Shown piece after piece: positions 56,396 to 64,000 of a stretch of DNA of 64,000 nucleotides. Numbering within the stretch: position 1 is the first letter of the stretch; each line of letters opens with the position of its first letter. The stretch lies in the NCBI GenBank assembly GCA_918807975.1, contig OU964920.1, positions 3,670,501 to 3,734,500 of the forward strand, in the 5' to 3' direction. The DNA is from Aplidium turbinatum (lineage: Eukaryota; Chordata; Ascidiacea; Aplousobranchia; Polyclinidae). Under the pieces are notes generated by a model, which saw only the letters and a list, made by a program, of their open reading frames with translations, did no database searches and had not been told where the DNA came from. The translations under genes and the position numbers were made by a program.

Positions 56396-58073
56396 TGAAG
56401 TGGTGGAGGCAATGGGGCAAATGAAACTGCGTAAAGCAGCCGGTCCATCAGAAGTGAGCGTAGAGATGATAAAAGCAAGTGGAGAGTTGGGAATTGAAGT
56501 AATGCTACAACTTAGCCAAAGGGTATTAGATGGAGAGGGAATGCCGGAGGAGTGGAAGCATAGTACTCTTGTTCCATTGTTCAAGAGAAAAGGGGATGTG
56601 AGAAGTTGCAGTGCATATAGAGGTGTAAAACTACTAGAGCATGGAATGAAAATTGTGGAGCGAATACTAGAAAAGAGGTTGAGAACATTGGTGAAATTAA
56701 ATGATATGCAGTTTGGATTCATGCCAGGAAAAGGTACAGTGGATGCTCTGTTTATATTGAGAAGAATGCAGGAGGAATACCGAGAGAAGCAGAGAAAACT
56801 ATATATGTGTTTCGTCGACTTAGAAAAGGCATTTGACAGAGTACCAAGGAAAGTGATGGAGTGGGCAATGAGGAAAAGAGGTATACCGGAGGTATTAGTG
56901 AGAGCTGTGATGTCTATGTATGAGGATGCAAGAACAAAAGTGAGAGTTGGATCAAATTATTCAAACGAGTTTTTTGTGAAGGTTGGTGTACACCAAGGAT
57001 CAGTTTTGTCACCTCTGATATTTGCTATTGTGGTTGACGTTGTAACTGAAGGAGTGAGGGAGGGCTTATTGAGTGAAATTTTGTATGCAGACGACCTGGT
57101 CTTGACAAGTAATAGTATGGAGGGACTGGAGAGAAAGTTTGAGAAATGGAAAGAAGCATTTGAAACCAAGGGTATGAAGGTGAATCTTGAAAAAACAAAA
57201 GTGATGGTGAGTGGAGCAGAAGGAACAGTTGTTGAGAGCAAAGTAGATCCCTGTGGAATATGTGGCAAGAGAGTGATGAGAAATTCAATGCAATGCAAGG
57301 AATGTGGAAAGTGGGTACATGCAAGATGTGCTAATGTCAAGAGAGCCGCAACAAGATTGGCGAAGTGTTTTGTTTGTGGGAAATGCAGTAAAGGAAGGAA
57401 TGAAGTGGAAGGCCATGATGATGAGTTCTGCCATGGCATCGAAACAGTGACAGACTTCTGTTATCTGGGTGATCGGATAAATGGAAGTGGTGGATGTGAA
57501 GCAGCGGTGACAACAAGGGCAAGATTGGGCTGGGCAAAGTTCAGGGAATGTGGGGAAATGTTGTATGGCAGAAAATTCTCACTAAGGATGAAAGGGAAAG
57601 TATATCGGAGCTGTGTGCGGCCTGCAATGCTATATGGTAGCGAGACATGGATATTGAGAGAGAGTGAACTGGCAATCCTGAGAAGAACGGAAAGGTCAAT
57701 GGTGAGAGCAATGTGTGGGGTGAAAACGAGAAGGGAAAAAAGGACTGAAGAATTGTTGGATATGCTAGAGATGAGAGAGACCATAGACCAACTGGCAAGG
57801 GCAAATGGAGTAAGATGGTATGGACATGTGATAAGGAGGGAGGAAGGAAGTTTTCTTAGAAAGGCACTAGATCTAAAGGTGGATGGGAAGAGGAAACGCG
57901 GTCGTCCAAGAAGAACGTGGAAACAACAAGTGAAGGATGAATTTAAAAAAGTCGGACTGAAGGAGGAAGATGCAAGGGACAGGGTGAAATGGAGAAAAGG
58001 GATTAAAACAATTGCTGCGCGGAAACAATCGGCCACCCCCACTAGTGGGGAACAAACCGACGATGGATTATGA
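56370..58073 (+). CDS. LINE reverse transcriptase with C-terminal PHD/zinc-finger-like domain
   Basis: 567 codons open without a stop. Reverse transcriptase motifs in order: LRKAAGPSEV (RT0/1), LVPLFKRKGD, AYRGVKLLEH, QFGFMPGKGTVDA, FVDLEKAFDRVPR (motif A), VGVHQGSVLSPLIFAI (motif B) and the catalytic YADD (motif C, 57083-57094). Then a Cys-rich finger (PCGICGKRV to CFVCGKC, about 57250-57385), a thumb/connection region with YGSETW and WYGHVIRREEG, and a basic tail (KRKRGRPRRTWK) typical of this LINE group. Length and motif completeness suggest a recently active copy. It catalyses target-primed reverse transcription of its own RNA. Confidence 0.9.
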   Translation: MYVGKVTRDEVVEAMGQMKLRKAAGPSEVSVEMIKASGELGIEVMLQLSQRVLDGEGMPEEWKHSTLVPLFKRKGDVRSCSAYRGVKLLEHGMKIVERILEKRLRTLVKLNDMQFGFMPGKGTVDALFILRRMQEEYREKQRKLYMCFVDLEKAFDRVPRKVMEWAMRKRGIPEVLVRAVMSMYEDARTKVRVGSNYSNEFFVKVGVHQGSVLSPLIFAIVVDVVTEGVREGLLSEILYADDLVLTSNSMEGLERKFEKWKEAFETKGMKVNLEKTKVMVSGAEGTVVESKVDPCGICGKRVMRNSMQCKECGKWVHARCANVKRAATRLAKCFVCGKCSKGRNEVEGHDDEFCHGIETVTDFCYLGDRINGSGGCEAAVTTRARLGWAKFRECGEMLYGRKFSLRMKGKVYRSCVRPAMLYGSETWILRESELAILRRTERSMVRAMCGVKTRREKRTEELLDMLEMRETIDQLARANGVRWYGHVIRREEGSFLRKALDLKVDGKRKRGRPRRTWKQQVKDEFKKVGLKEEDARDRVKWRKGIKTIAARKQSATPTSGEQTDDGL

Positions 58074-58087
58074 TGATGATGATGAAT

Positions 58088-59165
58088 ATCAATCAATCAT
58101 TTTATTTTTTGTCATTAACACGTCCGGGACGAAAAAGATACTCTTAACTACAATAGTCGATATAGACCTACCAGCACGTTAATGAATGGGAAAAGGTGGC
58201 AAAACCTTGAAAGATTTAAAACGTTCCTGAATAGAAAATCATGTAGTAGGCTATGTCTGTAGTTAGCACGGCCACAAAACCCAAAAAGCAAACAGTAAAA
58301 AATAAAACAAAAACAAGCACAAATGTAGCAATGAATGACAACCTAATGAAAAGTGTTGTGGATTGAATTTGTCAGTTCCAAGATTGATGTGGATGAGCAA
58401 TGAGCAGTAATCATAATAATTATAGGATGGAGAAAGAAAACCGAACATAAAAGAAACCCATCCTCACTCCTCAGGCAAAAGCTCGTTTCGATGTGGCCCA
58501 GGAGAGCAGGTGTTGAGCTCTTTCTATGGTCAGACTGCACATCACACAGTAACCTATGGTGATTAAGGTTTGAGATCCAGTTTAAGTTATTGTTTCTTGT
58601 CCTGGTGGGTGAAGATGGAATGGATGAGCTGCTGGTAGATAAGATGATAATGTCCTGATGGTGTTGATGAAGCTCTCATCCCCTTTTGCGACGTGTCGTG
58701 TTGATTATGGAGTGTTGCGTTTGCTGTTAATATCTACAAACATAAAAGTACAGCACAAGCAGTCGACATTATTGTTAGGTAGGCCTAATCTTTTGTAAAT
58801 TATTTCGGATTTCCACTAAAATCTTCACAAGAATGCAAGAAAGTCTTTCTACATTGTCTTTCTATTGTGTATCCGTTTTGTTTGCTTAAATTTTGTTTTA
58901 GATTGTGGACAAAAAGTGACTTTGTATCACTCTATCTACTTGAAGAAGGAAATTCGTTCCATGTTTTCGCACCTGTGAATTCTATTGAATGCTGAGTTAC
59001 AAGCGTTTTTGAGAAGTATGGAATGTTTAGAGAATCATTATCATGGTTTCTTGTACACAGGCAGTGAACCTCTTTGACACATTTAAAACGGTTGGAGAAG
59101 CAATCTGGTAGTAAGTTGTTGTGAAATTTAAACACGAAAACACTAATTTCCAGTTTGAACAATTG
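58088..59165 (-). mobile_element. CR1/jockey-like LINE 3' fragment
   Basis: On the minus strand, 59162-58932 encodes a peptide resembling the C-terminal region after the reverse transcriptase in CR1/jockey-type LINEs (FKFHNNLLPDCFSNRF, then QHSIEFTGAKTWNEFPSS). It is followed by a 3' UTR ending in a (TGAT)n tail at 58088. The 3' UTR (58095-58275) is repeated at 10147-10336, and in part at 52395-52445. It lies tail to tail with the LINE ending at 58090. Confidence 0.6.
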
Positions 59166-59869
59166 CTCAATTGATATCGGATCTTGCTACAACTACCATT
59201 GTTGGGACAAAAAATACGATGAATTCAAAGCAGATTTTTTCTCCTAATTTACAAGTAAAAAAGAAGTGTCCAACAGGAGATTGACAATCTAGCCTATATA
59301 ATATACATTGGTTAAAATTATTTGCAATATCATATATATAATATGCATATAAGCACTGTTTTGTAAATAGTTACCAGTTTTAACAAATTAGATAGGCATA
59401 GGCTATTATAGGCCTAACCCAAAACATAAAAAGATTAATTAATCAGTACGATACTTAACTTTAGGATGGCTTCTGAAGATTTGATTATGTGTGTCTGTGA
59501 ATAAATAAATACAAAACTGTTGCCATTGATTGTTCAGACATTTCTTTTCCCAAATTGGTGTTTTGCATCGTTGACGAGTTGAACACTCCGTTTAGTGAGG
59601 GACTCAGTCAAGGCCATGGATGATCCAGCAAAGTTTTTCTTTCGCTGAAATACAAGATTTCTTGTGGTTTGTCTGACAAATTATTTTATGATGGGTTATT
59701 TTATTACTATGAATAACAAATAAACAAAAGACACAAAGTTCCTACAGTGCATGCTGCACATGCACTATGCAGGCTATAATTAGGGTGCATACAAAGGTAA
59801 ACAGTGGGATAAACTACAAAACATAAGTTACTTACAAATAAACTGCTCCATGTCAACTGGAACCAAGCT

Positions 59870-60950
59870 TATTTATAGACAAAATCCATTCTTCTTGTTT
59901 ACTTTTGAGCAAAATGATGACTTTGTCGTTAATGTCTGGGTAACGAAGAATTTTTTCTCTGTTGAAATGACGGCAATAGCATTTAATGATTGGAGCCTTT
60001 CTTGATTGATGGTACTCAGAAAAGTTTTGATTCTTTTTAATGTCGAAAAGCAGCGTTCAGGCTCTGCTGTGGTCATAGGAATAATTAGGAGGATTTTTAA
60101 CAGTTTGGAAATTTCACTGAGAGCATCTCTGAATAAATGTCAACAATTCAAATAACACGGAATATTCATACATGTCCATTGTCCAATCTGCTGTAGAATA
60201 CTGCAAGTTCAGTTTCAAACTTTTCTTTTTCTATGATGGGATATGCTTCCACAGTTACTGCCACCTCATGTATTGATTGATTGATTGATTTTATTTCGTT
60301 GTAGGTAAATATAATACAATAAATACAGCAATAAAAAAGAAATTTTCAGCAACGGGAATCTGCGAAGAGACCATGGGTCTTTGAGTCAAGAAGATACCCC
60401 AGATTCTAATAAAAGTTCTAAAATTGCGATAAGAATAATTCAATAACGAAAATTGAGACAAGGTGTTAGAAGATGGTCATAGAGAAATATATATATTTAG
60501 TAGTCTATCGATAGCATAAAGGTAATACAAAATTAATCGTGCTAATGTATGGGCAGTTTATTCTTAAAGCTATTGAAGCTTCTCTTGTTGAACAATTTTG
60601 CATTTACTAATTGTTTGGTGAAGCAATATCTAGCCATTATGTCAACACATATGCAGTCACATACCTCCTTCGCTTCAGCCATAAGTGTTTTTGAAGAATT
60701 CTCACAGTACGGTACTTTTGAGTTTCTTATCACGGAAATTGCACTTTTGAAATTGCTTATATATTCATGTACTTTGAACACATCAATATCTCGAGATTGC
60801 ATTTGGTTGAAAATCACTTCAACATGAGACATTATTTGATAAAAAAGCTGCAACCAAAAGAGGAATTTTTTGTTGGTAAGGTAATGCAAAATACCTGTTG
60901 CTTCTGAAATGGTATGATCAGTAGTTGATGTAGACTGTAGTGTATTTCAT
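59870..60950 (-). mobile_element. hAT transposase relic
   Basis: Two minus-strand pieces match hAT transposases of the TTF/ZMYM-like group: 60889-60542 (FWLQLFYQIMSHVEVIFNQM, then DIDVFKVHEYISNFKSAI) and 60076-59873, the C-terminal dimerisation motif (AEPERCFSTLKRIKTFL). Between them, about 60273-60430 carries a GATTGATTGATT tail and looks like a later retroposon. Multiple stops separate the pieces, so the gene is dead. Terminal inverted repeats were not located. Confidence 0.78.
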
Positions 60951-60954
60951 CAAG

Positions 60955-62490
60955 GCAGGATTTTAAGGGTTCCAAATGTTCATGAACTTTATTAACTGTT
61001 TGTAGGATGAAAGTTCACATTGACAGCACCACGTTGCAGCCTTCCATGTCATAACCTATCCTTCTACCAGTCTACAGCTTGCTGCACAACTAGACTAGCA
61101 CTTATAAACCATCAACACACAGCCTGAAAATAACAATGCAATGTGGAATTAATGTAAATATGGCAGACCCTGCTCAGCAAAATGCTGATAAAAAAATCTA
61201 GCCAATTAAGAAGTTGCGTTGTTCTTACAGTTACACCCCTAGATCTTTGACCTTAACTTATTATCGCAAGTAAACAAAGAACCTAGCTTATATTTAATTA
61301 AGTAAGAACAATAATGATAACCTAGTGACTAGGTCCTAGTCTAAGCTCAATCAAGATAACCTAGGTCCTAGTCTAAGCTTTATCTTTTTGTGCAGAAAGC
61401 AAAGCATACCGGTATTAGTCTAACCATGTAACAGCATCAGTCACAGCCACCTAACATTGTGCTTGAAAACGATGAAGTATACTTGCAACAATAGTTAGCC
61501 TGACCAGCAACTGCAAAATTTGCAGTTCGGTATCGTCGAGTTTTAAAGCATAGATATCTTACATTATAGATATGCAACTCAGCAATCGTGGAATTATCGT
61601 CACGCTCGACTGACTTTATGGACACAATCAACAATCAAGGTTGCCAGCTTGGCTAGCGTATCTATGGTAGGCTATTATTGTACGGTTTGGGCTTGGCGAG
61701 TGGTGGCTTTTGAGCTCCTTTGGAATATTTTGTTTGGCGTATATTTCAAGTTTTCACAGAATAGCCTACTATGAAAAATTAAGACAATAATCTTTCTTCA
61801 CGTAGGTTATGCAACTTCTGTTTCATGATCTTTAGAACTTTCATTTATAGGTCTTTTCATTTATAGGTCAATACGTATTAAGCTTATTTCCAGTGACTCA
61901 TTAAAGCTTGTTGTAGGCAGTTTACAAACCTGAGATAGAGGGGCGCCGGAACAATTTTAGGACGAGAGTTTTAGGATGAGATATAGCGATAATGCTGGGC
62001 AACTCATTCGTTTTCCCGCTATTAGCCATGAAAGTCGAAATGTGAGACAGATGAATAATTGCAATAGCTTGAACAAGAAACGAAAGGTAAATTTCACATT
62101 CATAGCATCACAATCTGCTGCAAAGTATAAAATGTGTCCACGGGATAATTTGTGTGGGCCTACGGTAGGCTATAGGCCCTATAATTTGGCTATTTGCAGT
62201 AGCTTACATGACCTTAAAAGGGCACCATTGCCCCCCATCCAGAGAAAATTTGAGGGCAGGGGGCATCCTTCCCCCTGCTGAGACAGCTTCATTAGCATCA
62301 CGGATCCAACCGCCAAACCAAGACAATTTTAATGTTTGGTACACACCATAACTAGGCTACCAAATGCTGTAGCACAGCTTTCGGTAGCCAGCAGTAACTT
62401 TCATTTTGGTAACACTCAGTAGATTAATTGAATAAAACTTCAGCTCCAAAAAAGGTCTTTACTTACTAATCAATGGTTGACAGCCTTTTT
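60955..62490. other. No gene recognised
   Basis: AT-rich, with a short duplication of GATAACCTAGT/GGTCCTAGTCTAAGCT around 61315-61380. No domain in the open stretches. Confidence 0.5.
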
Positions 62491-63675
62491 GTTGGCATTG
62501 TTGGAAATTTTCAGGGGTTGTCAGGCATTGTAGAGTAGCTACTTTCAGGCATTGTCTAGGATTTCCAGGCATTGTCGAACATTATCAGTGGTTGACGGGG
62601 TTGTTAGGCATTATAGAACATTTTCAGGCATTGCCGAACATTTTCAAGGGTTGTCGAGAATTTTCAGGGGTTGTCAGGCATTGTAGAGTAGCTACTTTCA
62701 GGCATTGTTGGGAATTTCCAGGCATTGTCTAGGATTTCCAGGCATTGTCGATCAATATCAGTGGTTGACAGGTTTGGTAGTCATTATGAAACATCTTCAG
62801 GCATTGTCGAACATTTTCAGGGATTGTCGAACATTTTCAGGGGTTGTTGAGCATTTTTAGAGATTGTCGGTAATTTCAAGGCATTGTCTAGGATTTCCAG
62901 GCATTGTCAATGCTAGACAACCCCTGAAAATGTTCGACAATGCCTGACAAACCCGTCAACCACTAATAATGATCAACAATGCCTGGAAATCCTAAACAAT
63001 GCCTGGAAATTCCCAACAATGCCTGAAAGTAGCTACTCTACAATGCCTGACAACCCCTGAAAATGCTCGACAATCTCTGAAAATGCTTGACAATGCCTAA
63101 AAATGTTCCATAATGACTACCAAGTACCAAACCTGTCAAACACTGATATTGATCGACAATGCCTGGAAGTCTTAGACAATGCCTTGAAATTCCCAACAAA
63201 TGTCTGAAAGTAGCTACTCTACAATGCCTGACAACCCCTGAAAATGCTCGACAATCCCTGAAAATGTTCCATAATGACTACCAAACCTGTCAAACACTGA
63301 TATTGATCGACAATGCCTGGAAATCCTAGACAATGCCTGGAAATTCCCAACAAATGTCTGAAAGTAGCTACTCTACAATGCCTGACAACCCCTGAAAATG
63401 CTCGACAATCCCTGAAAATGTTCGACAATTCCAGGAAATGTTCCATAATGACCACCAAACCTGTCAAACACTGATATTGATCGACAATGCCTGGAAATGC
63501 TAGACAATGCCTGGAAATTCCCAACAATGCCTGAAAATAGCTACTCTACAATGCCTGACAACCCCTGAAAATGCTCGACAACCCCTGAATATGTTCGACA
63601 ATGCCTGAAAATGTTCGACAATGCCTCACAAGCCTGTAAACCACTGATAATGATCGACAATGCTTGGAAATCCTA
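62491..63675. repeat. Inverted minisatellite built on a 20-bp motif
   Basis: The motif AGGCATTGTCGAACATTTTC and variants run in one orientation from 62491 to about 62905, then in the opposite orientation (GAAAATGTTCGACAATGCCT) to 63675. Larger units marked by AGTAGCTACT recur at 63031, 63212, 63366 and 63539, that is every 154-181 bp. Open stretches here are repeat shadows. Confidence 0.93.
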
Positions 63676-64000
63676 CTGTTCTGGCGGGTCGATTGCCCTC
63701 TTGATTAGAATTGAAATTGTGATGAATTTTGTAACTTGGTTGGTTGAATTAAGCAACGTTGAATTTGCGTTCTTTCACTGTTATACGTTACGTGGCCCGC
63801 CTTCTGACCAAGACGTTTAATTTCTGATTGTCGCATTTGCCGCGTGCCGGGAGCCGTGGTGTCTGGAGAGTATTTGCCATTGTGTGTTGAGTTTCATTTC
63901 ATTATCGAAAAAAGCAAGCTAGAGAAATGAATGTGTACCACGGATTTAAGTTGTCGTGTTAAAGCCATTGTAAGTTTATACAAAATCAGGTTTTTATCCC

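Larger units (their letters stand above)
53872..58090 (+). mobile_element. Nearly full-length APE-type LINE (RTE-like), split by a hAT insertion
   Basis: A non-LTR retrotransposon encoding an apurinic-like endonuclease followed by reverse transcriptase and a C-terminal Cys-rich finger, ending in a GATGATGATGAT microsatellite tail. Its endonuclease region is interrupted at 54012-55186 by a hAT-type transposon. A 5'-truncated copy of the same family sits in PEX5 intron 10 (38987-39128), about 96% identical by eye, so the family was active fairly recently. The 5' UTR limit is not clear; upstream DNA at 53514-53870 belongs to another hAT-type left end. The exact clade is uncertain: the catalytic layout and tail suggest RTE or a close relative. 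Confidence 0.9.

Noticed and set aside
55663-58096. Long minus-strand open frames opposite the LINE (up to 211 codons)
   Set aside because: They are complement shadows of the LINE coding region; composition is the Ser/Pro/Leu-rich type expected of antisense.
58440-58540. GAAACGAG near 58490 (minus strand) as a hammerhead
   Set aside because: Upstream box is CTGGGCC, not CUGANGA.
62491-63675. CRISPR array
   Set aside because: Repeats are contiguous variants without unique spacers, in both orientations, in eukaryotic DNA.

Overview
The window is animal nuclear DNA. It is AT-rich, has long introns, and contains one clearly recognisable multi-exon host gene. Most of the remainder is interspersed repeats: hAT-type transposons with 8-bp target duplications, LINEs, tRNA-derived SINEs, palindromic MITEs and a Penelope-like retroelement. 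The repeat mix and the frequent 'TAGGCCTA/TAGCCTAC' flavour suggest an invertebrate deuterostome such as an ascidian, but that placement is inference only; no rRNA, mitochondrial or species-diagnostic gene is present.

Layout. 1-9.7 kb: repeat-derived and unassigned DNA (palindromic MITEs, a tRNA-SINE, a small hAT). 9.76-11.92 kb: a Mutator-like element with about 300-bp inverted repeats and a 9-bp target duplication, carrying a second copy of its own family and a retroposon. 12.2-13.75 kb: 3' exons of an unrecognised host gene, possibly decayed. 14-25 kb: a tandem repeat, a hAT with a transposase remnant, then mostly unassigned DNA with palindromic MITEs. 25.28-28.96 kb: nested hAT-type elements plus a TTAA-flanked insertion. 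30.7-31.4 kb: an inverted-repeat element with telomere-like internal repeats. 31.59-41.60 kb: the complete PEX5 gene, 15 coding exons, 659 codons, encoding the import receptor for PTS1 peroxisomal matrix proteins; it also has the PEX7-binding box of the long isoform. Its introns contain hAT, LINE, SINE, MITE and hammerhead-ribozyme sequences. 42-45 kb: a small hAT MITE and a foldback repeat. 45.12-50.86 kb: a 5.7-kb hAT-type element holding a 2.37-kb near-perfect palindrome made of two head-to-head Penelope-like copies. 51-53.5 kb: SINE, tRNA-like sequences, hAT. 53.87-58.09 kb: a nearly full-length LINE whose endonuclease region is split by a nested hAT. 58.09-61 kb: a second LINE fragment and a hAT transposase relic. 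62.49-63.68 kb: an inverted minisatellite.

The most interesting hidden signal is a set of hammerhead self-cleaving ribozyme motifs. One (33033-33079, minus strand, in a PEX5 intron) has a complete catalytic core and a perfect 6-bp helix I. Diverged relatives lie nearby, and related motifs lie at both ends of the Penelope-like palindrome. A second point of interest is a palindromic MITE family whose two arms stay complementary although copies differ from one another.
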